The position numbers and the translations under genes are program-made. From JABWAN01 sp041918175 (lineage in GTDB: Bacteria; Zhuqueibacterota; Zhuqueibacteria; Zhuqueibacterales; Zhuqueibacteraceae), in contig JAYRWE010000062.1 in the NCBI GenBank assembly GCA_041918175.1, forward strand, positions 124,001 to 188,000: a stretch of 64,000 nt of DNA. Direction: 5' to 3'. Below the pieces are notes generated by a model that did not search any database, had not been told where the DNA came from, and saw only the letters and a program-made list of their open reading frames with translations. This document shows positions 52,429-61,225 of this stretch, one piece after another; positions within the stretch are counted from its first letter, which is position 1, and every line of letters starts with the position of its first letter.

Positions 52429-53096
52429 ATCCTTATTATGAGGCAAAGAAAATGATTGTGCCTAGTGTGCAAACGGTACCGCCGCGACGTACTCCTCGGA
52501 AAGAGTATCTTCCAGAATCGGATGGGAAGCCTATGGCAGAGACCGACATTCATTTAAATCTTCTGATTGCGTTGCGCCATGCGTTGAAGCAGTATTTTCG
52601 CGCGCGCAACGACGTCTACGTGAGCGGCAACATTTTTCTCTATTATCGCGATACCGATGGCCACCGCAAAAACGTGTCGCCGGATATTTTGGTCGCCTTC
52701 GGTATCGAGAAGAAAGAACGCCGCATCTATAAACTTGAAGATGAGGGCAAAGCGCCGGATGTTGTGATCGAACTGATCTCCGCCGAAACCAAAGACAAAG
52801 ATTTGGGAGAAAAGCGATACATCTATGCCACGTTAGGCGTGCGCGAGTATTTCATCTTCGACCCGTTGCATGAAACCATGGAACCTGTTTTACGCGGCTA
52901 TCGGCTCGCCGAAGGGGAATACACTCCCATCATCGGAACACGAATGTTGAGCCAAATGCTCGGCTTGGAACTTCGTGTGGAAGATAGAACGCTGCGGCTT
53001 TATGATCCCCAAACCGGCGTGCGTTTGCTCACGCCGGAAGAGGCAGAAGCAGAAGTCGTGCGCCTGCGCGAAGAGCTCGCCATGCTGCGCGGATAA
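52425..53096 (+). CDS. Uma2-family endonuclease (copy 1 of 3)
   Basis: 223 aa with GTG start overlapping the upstream stop; ATG 52452 is an alternative. The Uma2 (DUF820, PD-(D/E)XK) core is visible: KEYLPESDGKPMAETDIHLNL, VSGNIFLYYRD, VSPDILVAFGIEKKERRIYKL and APDVVIELISAETKDKDLGEK with the D...ExK-type active site, then YFIFDP. The tail EEAEAEVVRLREELAMLRG is a short coiled coil. Uma2 proteins are often found in tandem families and their biological role is unclear. Confidence 0.92.
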   Translation: MNPYYEAKKMIVPSVQTVPPRRTPRKEYLPESDGKPMAETDIHLNLLIALRHALKQYFRARNDVYVSGNIFLYYRDTDGHRKNVSPDILVAFGIEKKERRIYKLEDEGKAPDVVIELISAETKDKDLGEKRYIYATLGVREYFIFDPLHETMEPVLRGYRLAEGEYTPIIGTRMLSQMLGLELRVEDRTLRLYDPQTGVRLLTPEEAEAEVVRLREELAMLRG

Positions 53097-53126
53097 CGAT
53101 TCGATTTTGAACCTGATGAGGTGAAT

Positions 53127-53900
53127 ATGGCATTAGCCCACATACCCACAACCTTGCCGCAGCGACGTGTTTACCGGAAGGAATATCTTCCAGAATCGGA
53201 TGGGAAGCCTATGGCAGAGACCGACGTTCATCTAAATCTCTTGATCGCATTGCGCCATGCTTTGAAACAGTATTTTCGCGCGCGGAGCGATGTCTATGTG
53301 AGCGGCAATATTTTTCTTTATTACCGTGATACCAAAGGGCGTCGTAAAAACGTTTCGCCGGATATTCTGGTTGTCTTTGGCGTCAACAAAAAAGAGCGCC
53401 GGATCTATAAACTTGAAGACGAGGGCAAAGCGCCGGATGTTGTGGTTGAATTGATCTCGACCGAGACCAAGGAAAAGGATCTGGGCGAGAGACGTTATAT
53501 CTATGCTGCGCTCGGTGTGAAGGAATATTATATCTTCGATCCCTTGCACGAAACGCTCCAGCCCGCGTTGCGCGGCTATCAGCTTGTGGAAGGTGAGTAT
53601 ATGCTGATGGCGGGCACAAGTTTGTTGAGCCAGGCCATGGGTTTGGAATTGCGCGAGGAGGAAGGCACGCTGCGGCTTTATGATCCTCTAACGGGCATGC
53701 GCTTGCTCACACCGGATGAAGCAGAAGCCGCACGCGATGAATCAGAAGTCGCACGCAGTAAAGCCGAAATCGCACGGCGTGCAGCAGAAACGGCAAGGCG
53801 TGCCGCAGAAGAAAGAGCGACGAATGAAACGGCGCAACGACAAGCTGTCGAGGCGGAACTCGCGCGTTTGCGCGAAGAACTCGTTAAGCTGCGCGGATAA
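53127..53900 (+). CDS. Uma2-family endonuclease (copy 2 of 3)
   Basis: 257 aa from ATG 53127; GAGGTG precedes. It is closely related to copies 1 and 3 throughout the core (VSPDILVVFGVNKKERRIYKL, APDVVVELISTETKEKDLGER). Its C-terminal coiled coil is longer by ~40 residues through repeated Ala/Arg-rich heptads (ARDESEVARSKAEIARRAAE), a likely internal expansion. Leader and first codons are almost identical to those of copy 3. Confidence 0.92.
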   Translation: MALAHIPTTLPQRRVYRKEYLPESDGKPMAETDVHLNLLIALRHALKQYFRARSDVYVSGNIFLYYRDTKGRRKNVSPDILVVFGVNKKERRIYKLEDEGKAPDVVVELISTETKEKDLGERRYIYAALGVKEYYIFDPLHETLQPALRGYQLVEGEYMLMAGTSLLSQAMGLELREEEGTLRLYDPLTGMRLLTPDEAEAARDESEVARSKAEIARRAAETARRAAEERATNETAQRQAVEAELARLREELVKLRG

Positions 53901-53930
53901 CGACTCGATTTTGAACCTGATGAGGTGAAT

Positions 53931-54578
53931 ATGGCATTAGCCCACATACCCACAACCTTGCCGCCACGGCGAGTTTACCGGAAGGAGTATCTTCCAGAAT
54001 CGGATGGGAAGCCTATGGCAGAAACCGATGTTCATCGCAGATTGCTTTTCGCTTTGGCGCATGCCTTAGAAACATATTTTCGCGCGCGCCATGATGCTTA
54101 TGTGAGCGGAAATATTTTTCTTTATTATCGGGATGACAAAGGCCATCGCAAAAACGTGTCGCCGGATATTTTAATTGCCTTCGGCGTCGAGAAAAAAGAA
54201 CGGCGCATCTATAAACTTGAAGACGAGGGCAAAGCGCCGGATGTTGTGATCGAACTCATCTCTGCCGAGACCAAAGCAAAAGACCTCGGAGAGAAGCGTT
54301 ACATCTACGCCACACTTGGCGTGGGCGAATACTACATCTTTGACCCGTTGCACGAAACCTTGCAGCCCTCGCTGCGCGGCTATCAGCTCGTTGATGGCGA
54401 ATATATGCCGATGATGGGCACGAGCTTGTTGAGCAAAGCAATGGGCTTGGAACTGCGCGCCGAGGAAGGCACGCTGCGCCTTTATGATCACAAAACCGGC
54501 GTGCGTTTGCTCACGCCGGAAGAGGCAGAAGCAGAAATCGTGCGTCTGCGCGAAGAGCTCGCGAAGCTGCGCGGATAA
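53931..54578 (+). CDS. Uma2-family endonuclease (copy 3 of 3)
   Basis: 215 aa from ATG 53931. The leader GAACCTGATGAGGTGAAT and the first twelve codons are repeated from copy 2, which shows recent tandem duplication. The active-site region (VSPDILIAFGVEKKERRIYKL, APDVVIELISAETKAKDLGEK) and the coiled-coil end (EEAEAEIVRLREELAKLRG) are kept. It differs from copy 1 and 2 in residues ~40-60 (VHRRLLFALAHALETYFRARHDAY). Confidence 0.92.
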   Translation: MALAHIPTTLPPRRVYRKEYLPESDGKPMAETDVHRRLLFALAHALETYFRARHDAYVSGNIFLYYRDDKGHRKNVSPDILIAFGVEKKERRIYKLEDEGKAPDVVIELISAETKAKDLGEKRYIYATLGVGEYYIFDPLHETLQPSLRGYQLVDGEYMPMMGTSLLSKAMGLELRAEEGTLRLYDHKTGVRLLTPEEAEAEIVRLREELAKLRG

Positions 54579-54703
54579 TCTTTTCGCAACGAAATTGGAA
54601 TAAAACAAAAACGAGAAGCCTGCCGCTTTGATACAAAATATGCAAGCCCCTCGTTGCGCATGCAATGATAAGATTTTTGCGGAGAAAATAAATTGTTTCC
54701 GGC

Positions 54704-57067
54704 TTAACGAATCAAATTCATCCTCCGCGTTTGTGTATTCTCTCCCGCCAGCATCCTGCAAAGGTAAATGCCACTCGCCACCGCAAGCCCGCGATTATCC
54801 TTCCCATCCCACACCACTGTGTGCCTTCCGATTTCGTATTGCGCATCAACCAACGTTCGCACTTCCTGGCCGAGCGCGTTGAAGATTTTCAATTGCACGT
54901 GCTCCGCGGTTGGAATTTGGAAGCGAATGTTCGTCGTCGGATTGAACGGATTCGGATAGTTCTGCTCCAACATGAAAGCTTGGGGCGGCGTCGCGGCAAC
55001 GTCGTCATCGCTGCGTACTTTATGAATCGGCGCGCCGGCAGGAATGGGGCCGACGTGGAACGGCCGCATCATCTCGTTGTCCTCGTGCTCGACGATGTGG
55101 CAGTGCCAAACATAAAAGCCAGGCAAGTCAAACTTTGCTTTAATGCGCGTGATCTCATCGGGATATGCAATCACCGTGTCCTTGTAGCCGGTTTCCCAAG
55201 CTTCAGGCCCGCGCACGAAGCCGGTGGTTTTGTTCTCCCGATTGACCACTTGGAATTGCACTTGATGCACGTGAATGGGATGGGCATCGACCGTGAAGTT
55301 GTTGATCTCCCACGTTTCCGTATCGCCGAGGCCGGGGTTCTCCGAAATGTTGTCCATCCACAAAAGTGGCTGTCCTGTGCCATCGGGATTCACCGTGCCC
55401 AACACTGCCGAGGTTGGGCCAAACGGTTCGCCGTTCGCACAGTCCAACACGATATTGCCGTTCTCTTCCGCAACGCGTACGCTCATTGACATTTGTTCGT
55501 TCAAAGAGAGTTGCCGCGTGGTGACCGGAGCGCCGAGCGCAGTCACCGCGGGCAGACCGAGACTCATGGCGGGCGTGCTCTTGTCAATGCTCGTGGAAGC
55601 GATCACGCGGAATTGCATCACTTGGCCAGTCGTCGCAGGATCGGCAGAGGTGAAATCCATGCCCGGGAGGCCGCCGCCAAAAGGCTCATCGGGACCGAGG
55701 TTGAGCAGAATTATCTCGGTGTTGATCGGCACGTTGGTGAAATCGACGATGACGTCGGCACGTTCTGCGGGAGACATGAGCAGTTCATTGAGCTGCACCG
55801 GCCCAGGCAAAAAGCCGCCTTCGGTGCCGATTTGATAAAACGGCAAGCCGTTGTCCATTTTCAAAATCAGGAAGCGCGAATTGCAGCCATTCAAAATGCG
55901 GAAGCGATAACGCCGCTGCTCGACTTCCAAATAGGGCCACGACTGACCGTTGACCACCATCGTGTTGCCGAAAAATTCTGGATTCCAAATGGGCGAAACG
56001 TCACTGTGCATGTTGTCACACGCCATGTCGGGAATAAACGGAATCTGAAGCTGCGCCAGATCAAGCCCTTCGAAGAACGCGCGATTGTCGGGATAAAAGA
56101 GCGAGCCGTCGGCATTGAACGCGCGATCTTGAATCGCAAGCGGGATTTCATAAAACGTTCCGAAAGGATTCGAACCGGCGACCGGCGCCGGGCCAGGCAA
56201 ACGACCGGTGATTGCATCATCCGGTCCACCGCGCAGTAGATAAAACCCCGCGGGGCCGGCATAAACATTCGCGCGCGTCATGCCGAGCGTGTGATCATGA
56301 TACCACAGCGTGCTCGCGCGCTGATTGTTGAGATAGATGAAGGTCGCCTTGCCCGGTCCCCAATAGTTGGGAAAATTATTGAGACGATATTTCTGCACAA
56401 AGTAATCATAGAACGTGCCCGTGCGCGCATAACCTGCGGGAATGTTGTTCGCATTGGGCAAGTACCAGGCTTCTGCATAGCCGTCACTCTCCTCGGTTGC
56501 ATGCGCGCCATGCACGTGTGTGACAATAGGCACCGGGCCAGTGTAAGGCGCGGGATCGTGGCCGTGCATATCGCGGCCCAGGTTACCGCCCGCCGGATTC
56601 GCCCAATGCAGCGTTTGATCCACGGGTAAGAGGTGCGGCAGATAATTGCCGTTGCTGTCGACCAGTCCGTTGACCCATTTCACCGCAGTGGGTTTGAGCC
56701 ATTTGTTTTCCAGGGTGAATGCCGGATAGAAATACTGGCCGCCTTGTGCAACAGTTCTGGGATCATCCGCCGGACCGTAGCTCCACACCGTTGTCATGGG
56801 ATAGCCCGAGGGCAGAATCTGTTGTTGAAATTGTCGCACCGCGAGTTCGTAATACTGAACTTTGACAACGCCTCTAAAAGTGATTTGCGCTTTGCGGGCG
56901 AAGGCTGGTGGTTTGACCAAAGGCGAGACATACTTGGGCAAAACGGTTGGATCCAACGAGCCGCCGGGAATCGCGGCATAAAGTTGCTTTGTGCCCGACC
57001 ATTTCCACGGAAGGAAAAGGCCAGCGCCGGCGAGACCGGTGATTTTAAGAAAGTCACGTCGCTCCAT
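54704..57067 (-). CDS. Secreted multicopper oxidase with FlgD-like C-terminal sorting domain
   Basis: 787 aa from ATG 57067, with GAGGTG upstream. A Tat-type signal starts it (MERRDFLKITGLAGAGLFLP). The four copper motifs are present: HVHGAH and TLWYHDHTLG in the first cupredoxin domain, HPIHVHQVQF and WHCHIVEHEDNEMM in the last, with an axial Met. It resembles CotA/bilirubin oxidase-type laccases, which oxidise phenols, metals or Cu(I) and reduce O2 to water. The last ~85 residues (LEQNYPNPFNPTTNIRF...GKDNRGLAVASGIYLCRM) are the FlgD-like domain used for outer-membrane secretion or attachment in this bacterial group. A Tat signal together with such a tail is unusual. It is convergent with the Uma2 genes. 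Confidence 0.95.
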   Translation of the reverse strand: MERRDFLKITGLAGAGLFLPWKWSGTKQLYAAIPGGSLDPTVLPKYVSPLVKPPAFARKAQITFRGVVKVQYYELAVRQFQQQILPSGYPMTTVWSYGPADDPRTVAQGGQYFYPAFTLENKWLKPTAVKWVNGLVDSNGNYLPHLLPVDQTLHWANPAGGNLGRDMHGHDPAPYTGPVPIVTHVHGAHATEESDGYAEAWYLPNANNIPAGYARTGTFYDYFVQKYRLNNFPNYWGPGKATFIYLNNQRASTLWYHDHTLGMTRANVYAGPAGFYLLRGGPDDAITGRLPGPAPVAGSNPFGTFYEIPLAIQDRAFNADGSLFYPDNRAFFEGLDLAQLQIPFIPDMACDNMHSDVSPIWNPEFFGNTMVVNGQSWPYLEVEQRRYRFRILNGCNSRFLILKMDNGLPFYQIGTEGGFLPGPVQLNELLMSPAERADVIVDFTNVPINTEIILLNLGPDEPFGGGLPGMDFTSADPATTGQVMQFRVIASTSIDKSTPAMSLGLPAVTALGAPVTTRQLSLNEQMSMSVRVAEENGNIVLDCANGEPFGPTSAVLGTVNPDGTGQPLLWMDNISENPGLGDTETWEINNFTVDAHPIHVHQVQFQVVNRENKTTGFVRGPEAWETGYKDTVIAYPDEITRIKAKFDLPGFYVWHCHIVEHEDNEMMRPFHVGPIPAGAPIHKVRSDDDVAATPPQAFMLEQNYPNPFNPTTNIRFQIPTAEHVQLKIFNALGQEVRTLVDAQYEIGRHTVVWDGKDNRGLAVASGIYLCRMLAGENTQTRRMNLIR

Positions 57068-57432
57068 AGGACACCTCGTAGTTGTGATTAAAAGAAACCA
57101 AAGGCGCAAACTCTTCAACAACTAAAATGCCGCTGGCATGATCGCCGAATGTAAAATCTCAACGGGCTAATTCGATATTCTATAAAGCGGTATTGTGCAG
57201 TGTAGCACAATGCCTGCTTGCCCGCGTGCGCAAAAGTCCAATAAGTGAGAAAAATTGCGATGGCCGTTTGCAGTCTCGCGAATATCAGCCCGTCTCTCGA
57301 AATTTATTTCTTTGCTGGGCTTGCTTTTCCATCCCGCTGTGGCTATAATTCTGCCGCTCTCGGAACCGGCAAACGCTTGAGTTTTGCGCTTGCCCCAACT
57401 CACAACGACTAACCTAGCGCCGGAGGTGTCCC
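57068..57432. other. 365-bp divergent intergenic region with a promoter
   Basis: It separates the multicopper oxidase (leftwards) from the ureidopropionase (rightwards). Apart from the promoter at 57321-57349 no further signal was identified. The promoter for the oxidase was not found. Confidence 0.55.
57321..57349 (+). promoter_or_regulatory. Predicted sigma-70 promoter of the ureidopropionase gene
   Basis: TTGCTT (57321-57326), 17-bp spacer, perfect TATAAT (57344-57349). It would give a leader of about 75 nt. No operator-like palindrome overlaps it. Confidence 0.65.
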
Positions 57433-58299
57433 GTGGCTCGCATCGTTCGTGGCGGTTTGATTCAAGCTTCCCTCGCTGCCCCTATTGATTCCCCCCTTGA
57501 CAAGATCAAACAAGCAATGATCGACAAACACGTCGTGCTCATTGAGCAAGCCGCGAGCAAAGGCGTGCAAGTGCTCTGCTTGCAGGAAATTTTTTACGGC
57601 CCGTATTTCTGCGCTGAGGAACAAACCAAGTGGTATGAAACCGCGGAGCGCATTCCCGACGGGCCGACGATCAAGCTCATGCAAGAGCTGGCGAAGAAGC
57701 ATCAAATGGTCATTGTTGTTCCGATTTATGAAGAAGAAATGACCGGCGTATATTATAACACCGCCGCGGTGATCGACGAACGCGGCAACTATCTCGGCAA
57801 ATATCGCAAGCATCACATTCCGCATTGCCATCCCGGTTTTTGGGAGAAGTTTTATTTCAAGCCGGGCAACCTCGGTTATCCGGTTTTTCAAACCACGTTC
57901 GGACGTATCGGCGTTTATATTTGCTACGACCGCCATTTTCCGGAAGGCGCGCGCGCGCTTGGGCTTAACGGCGCGGAGATTGTGTTCAATCCTTCGGCAA
58001 CAGTTGCGGGTCTCTCCGAATATTTGTGGAAGCTCGAACAGCCCGCGCACGCGGTGGCCAATCAATACTTCGTGGGCGCGATCAATCGTGTGGGAGTCGA
58101 AAAGCCGTGGTGCATCGGCGAGTTTTATGGGCAGAGTTACTTCTGCGATCCACGCGGGCAGATTCTCGTGCAAGGCAGCCGCGATCAAGACGAGGTCATC
58201 GTCGCAGACCTCGATCTCGACAAAATTCGCGAAGTGCGTAATGTGTGGCAATTCTTCCGCGATAGAAGGCCGGAAAGTTATGGAGCATTGTTAGAGTAA
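57433..58299 (+). CDS. Beta-ureidopropionase (N-carbamoyl-beta-alanine amidohydrolase)
   Basis: 288 aa. GTG start at 57433, with GGAGGTG upstream. Nitrilase-superfamily triad: Glu52 (LQEIF), Lys126 (KYRKHHIP) and Cys164 (VYICYDRHFPEG). The stretch GFWEKFYFKPGNLGYPVF and the end NVWQFFRDRRPESY are characteristic of beta-ureidopropionases rather than of carbamoylputrescine amidases. It hydrolyses N-carbamoyl-beta-alanine to beta-alanine, CO2 and ammonia. This completes the reductive pyrimidine pathway whose other genes lie at 44497-51190. It has its own promoter and is separated from the rest by the Uma2 and oxidase genes. Confidence 0.93.
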   Translation: MARIVRGGLIQASLAAPIDSPLDKIKQAMIDKHVVLIEQAASKGVQVLCLQEIFYGPYFCAEEQTKWYETAERIPDGPTIKLMQELAKKHQMVIVVPIYEEEMTGVYYNTAAVIDERGNYLGKYRKHHIPHCHPGFWEKFYFKPGNLGYPVFQTTFGRIGVYICYDRHFPEGARALGLNGAEIVFNPSATVAGLSEYLWKLEQPAHAVANQYFVGAINRVGVEKPWCIGEFYGQSYFCDPRGQILVQGSRDQDEVIVADLDLDKIREVRNVWQFFRDRRPESYGALLE

Positions 58300-58357
58300 T
58301 TCTTGCTCGGCAGCATTGTTCTACCTGAATTTTGCACCGTGCTCGCGCCCACCATCA

Positions 58358-58476
58358 CCCGATGCTGAAGCATCGGGCTAGGAGGTGTAAGCGCCGTGAA
58401 CGGCGCTCTCACCCAATTGGTGGCTAGTCCCGTTCACGGGACTTTCATCTCCTAGCCTACGGTTTCAACCGTAGGC
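58358..58476. repeat. Cluster of nested hairpins (multi-branched palindromic element)
   Basis: In order: CCCGATGCTGAAGCATCGGG (58358-58377), GCGCCGTGAACGGCGC (58391-58406), AGTCCCGTTCACGGGACT (58426-58443) and GCCTACGG...CCGTAGGC (58455-58476). CTAGGAG (58378-58384) pairs with CTCCTAG (58449-58455), enclosing the two middle hairpins, so a branched fold is possible. No reading frame runs through it. It lies between the ureidopropionase and the amidase. Confidence 0.8.
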
Positions 58477-58589
58477 GGTGGTTGGCGACATTATCAGTGC
58501 AAAATTCAGGTCTATAATCCAAGCGCTCGCAAACGGTTATCTCGTGAATGCAAATATATTTTACGGTTCGATGATGAAAGGCAGATGCT

Positions 58590-61217
58590 TTGAAAACGAT
58601 GAAGCCAACTTGCAATACGATTAAAGTTGTAAATGACTTTCGCTCACTTGCTTCCATTGCAACACCCCCCTCAAGGGGGGAATATTGCAGTAACCAATAT
58701 ACTCGCTTAATTCAAAGAGCCAGAAATTGGCTCTTTCTCTTTTTTATCCTTTTGGCTCCTTGCCTTCAGGCGCAGGTCACTGGCCTCTCCGGTTGGAATA
58801 TCTACATCGACCCCGGCCACAGCCAGCGCGAGAACATGGGGATTTACAATTACTCTGAAGCAGAAAAAGTTTTGCGCGTCGGCTTGAACTTGCGTGAGCT
58901 GCTGCTTAAAACCACGGATATTGACACGGTCTATATTTCGCGCACGAACGACAACGTCGTCGTGGGCCTCACGCAGCGCACGGACGAAGCGAACAGTCTC
59001 GGCGCAGCGTGGTATCATTCGATTCACAGCGATGCGGGCGGACCGGAGGCGAGCAGCACGCTTATGTTGTGGGGGCAATATCGCGACGGCCGCGAGAAGA
59101 TTCCGAACGGCGGCAAACGCATGAGCGGTTTCATGATTGACTTGCTCACGCGCGGCTATCGCACGGGCACGCGGGGCTCCATCGGCGATTGCACGTTTTA
59201 TGGCTGCACTTCGAACGGGCCATACCTGCACGTGAATCGCGAAAGCACGATGCCCTCGGAATTGAGCGAGGCTTCATTTCACACCAACCCCACGCAGAAC
59301 CAACGCAACATGAACGCGGAGTGGAAGCGCCTCGAAGCCAAAACTTTTTATTGGAGCATACTCAAATATCATAGCCTCGCACGGCCGCCGGTGGGAACGT
59401 GCGTTGGATACGTGTCAGATGCCGAATCAGGTGCGCTCATCAACGGCGCGAAGCTCACGCTCAATGGGCAAACGTACACGACCGACACTTTTGCTTCGCT
59501 GTTTAACAAATACACAAACGATCCCAACTTGCTCCACAACGGCTTTTATTATTTTGAAAATTTGCCGAAGGCGACGCTCGATATGGTGATCTCCGCCCCC
59601 GGTTATTATGGCGACACCGTACAGGTTGCGATTTCAGACACGTTCTTCACTTTCAATGATGTGAAGCTCTTTTCAACGGCCTCGCCGTATGTGCTCGCCA
59701 CCGCGCCCGCGCAGAATGACACCAACTTCGCGGCTTGGGCCGACATCATTCTCGACTTCAATCGGCGTATGGATCGCGCTTCGGTTGAAGCCGCAATCAC
59801 GCTCACGCCCTCCAGCAATATTTTGTATCTATGGTCGAACAACAACACCCGCGTGTTGTTGCGGCACGACAGCTTGCAGGTGGAGACGAATTACACGCTG
59901 CGCATTGCCGGCACTGCGCTCGGCCAGTTTGGGCAAGCGCTGGATGGCAATCGCGACGGCGTGGGCGGCGACGAATTTGTGTTGCGTTTCAAGACCGGTG
60001 CGCTCGATATGCGTGCGCCGAATCTGCTCACGGTGTATCCACCCAATCGCGGCACGAACACGGAAGTGCAGCCCATCATCAATATGTATTTTGATGAAGA
60101 GCTTTTGCCAAGTTCGATCACCTCGAATCGTTTTGAATTGCGCCGCGCTTCGAACAATGCGCTCATAGCGGGCGCGCTGCGGCATTATATTGCGAACAAT
60201 CGCAGCATCGTGTGCTTCTTTCCTGCGCAGCTATTGGCTTCCAACACCCTCTACAATGCCAAGCTGCTGCCCGGCGTGCGCGACGTTTTTGGCAATGCGA
60301 TCTCCTCCGAAAAGAATTTTACTTTCACCACGGGCGCGACGGGTTTTGTGCTCACGAAGATTGACGACTTCGAGACGAATCTCGCAAGCAATTGGTGGGA
60401 GCCGCAGCAAAGCGGAACAACCACGGGCATCATCACCGAGCAAACCAGCCGCGCGAGCAATGCGGCTTATGCGAATGCGCTCACGAACAGTACGGCAGCG
60501 ATGGAAGTGAAATATGGTTGGGATAGCAATGCGAGCGAGCGTCTGATTCGTGTTTATCTCAATAGCGGGCCGCCGCAGCAAGTGCTCTTCGATAGCGGCT
60601 ATTTGTTGCAAGCCTATGTGTTCGGCGACGGCAGCGGCAATCAATTTCGCTTTGCGGTGGATGACAAATATCCCGTGATCGCGAGCGGCAATCATGAAGT
60701 CAGCCCGTGGTTCACGGTGAATTGGACCGGCTGGCGACTTGTCACATGGGACATGACGAATGACGGCACGGGCACGTGGATCGGCGACGGCTCGCTCGAC
60801 GGCACATTGCGTTTCGACAGCATTCAACTCACGCACGTGCCCGGCAAGGCGACGAGCGGCGCGTTTTATTTTGATGATTTGCGCCTCGCGAAGAAGACGA
60901 CGGTCGCGGTTGCCGAAGCCGAGCACGCTGCGCCGAATACGTTTCATCTCGCACAGAATTATCCCAATCCCTTCAATCCCACCACGACGATTAGCTATCA
61001 CCTCTCCGCGCCGAAGCAGCACGTCGCGCTCGTGATTTTTGATATGCTCGGCCAGCGCGTGCGCACATTGCTTGAACAAGAGCAGAGTGCCGGCGCATAC
61101 ATGCTGCACTGGGACGGTAAAAACGATCGTGGCCAACCGGTGACGAGCGGCACGTATCTTTACACGCTCACGACCGATACTTTTACCGAGACGCGGCGCA
61201 TGCTGTTGCTGCGCTAA
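58590..61217 (+). CDS. Secreted N-acetylmuramoyl-L-alanine amidase with Ig-like and sorting domains
   Basis: 875 aa from TTG 58590 (AAAGG upstream); ATG 58599 is an alternative. The first ~45 residues include a short R1 repeat (SIATPPSRGEY), followed by signal peptide WLFLFFILLAPCLQAQ. Amidase_3 domain (about 68-265): zinc site DPGHSQ with His77, a Glu near 90, SIHSDAGG and the catalytic LSEASFHTN. It cleaves the lactyl bond between muramic acid and the peptide stem. Then follow a carboxypeptidase-like/Ig-like domain (275-370), two Big_5-like segments (about 370-590, APAQNDTNFAAWADIILDF), a lectin-like part, and the C-terminal FlgD-like sorting domain (QNYPNPFNPTTTISYHL). A hairpin followed by T-rich sequence lies in the signal-peptide codons. 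Confidence 0.92.
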   Translation: MKTMKPTCNTIKVVNDFRSLASIATPPSRGEYCSNQYTRLIQRARNWLFLFFILLAPCLQAQVTGLSGWNIYIDPGHSQRENMGIYNYSEAEKVLRVGLNLRELLLKTTDIDTVYISRTNDNVVVGLTQRTDEANSLGAAWYHSIHSDAGGPEASSTLMLWGQYRDGREKIPNGGKRMSGFMIDLLTRGYRTGTRGSIGDCTFYGCTSNGPYLHVNRESTMPSELSEASFHTNPTQNQRNMNAEWKRLEAKTFYWSILKYHSLARPPVGTCVGYVSDAESGALINGAKLTLNGQTYTTDTFASLFNKYTNDPNLLHNGFYYFENLPKATLDMVISAPGYYGDTVQVAISDTFFTFNDVKLFSTASPYVLATAPAQNDTNFAAWADIILDFNRRMDRASVEAAITLTPSSNILYLWSNNNTRVLLRHDSLQVETNYTLRIAGTALGQFGQALDGNRDGVGGDEFVLRFKTGALDMRAPNLLTVYPPNRGTNTEVQPIINMYFDEELLPSSITSNRFELRRASNNALIAGALRHYIANNRSIVCFFPAQLLASNTLYNAKLLPGVRDVFGNAISSEKNFTFTTGATGFVLTKIDDFETNLASNWWEPQQSGTTTGIITEQTSRASNAAYANALTNSTAAMEVKYGWDSNASERLIRVYLNSGPPQQVLFDSGYLLQAYVFGDGSGNQFRFAVDDKYPVIASGNHEVSPWFTVNWTGWRLVTWDMTNDGTGTWIGDGSLDGTLRFDSIQLTHVPGKATSGAFYFDDLRLAKKTTVAVAEAEHAAPNTFHLAQNYPNPFNPTTTISYHLSAPKQHVALVIFDMLGQRVRTLLEQEQSAGAYMLHWDGKNDRGQPVTSGTYLYTLTTDTFTETRRMLLLR
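58661..58683. repeat. Repeat family R1, copy 8 (short arm) within the amidase gene
   Basis: AACACCCCCCTCAAGGGGGG followed by AAT. It is the shortest version, with the second C run missing, and lies in the frame before the signal peptide. Confidence 0.8.
58714..58746 (+). promoter_or_regulatory. Terminator-like hairpin in the signal-peptide codons of the amidase gene
   Basis: AAAGAGCCA (58714-58722), 5-nt loop, TGGCTCTTT (58728-58736), then CTCTTTTTTATCC. The 9-bp perfect stem and T-run look like an intrinsic terminator, though it lies inside the coding region. It could work as an attenuator or be an inserted palindrome. Confidence 0.5.
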
Positions 61218-61225
61218 CGGGATGG

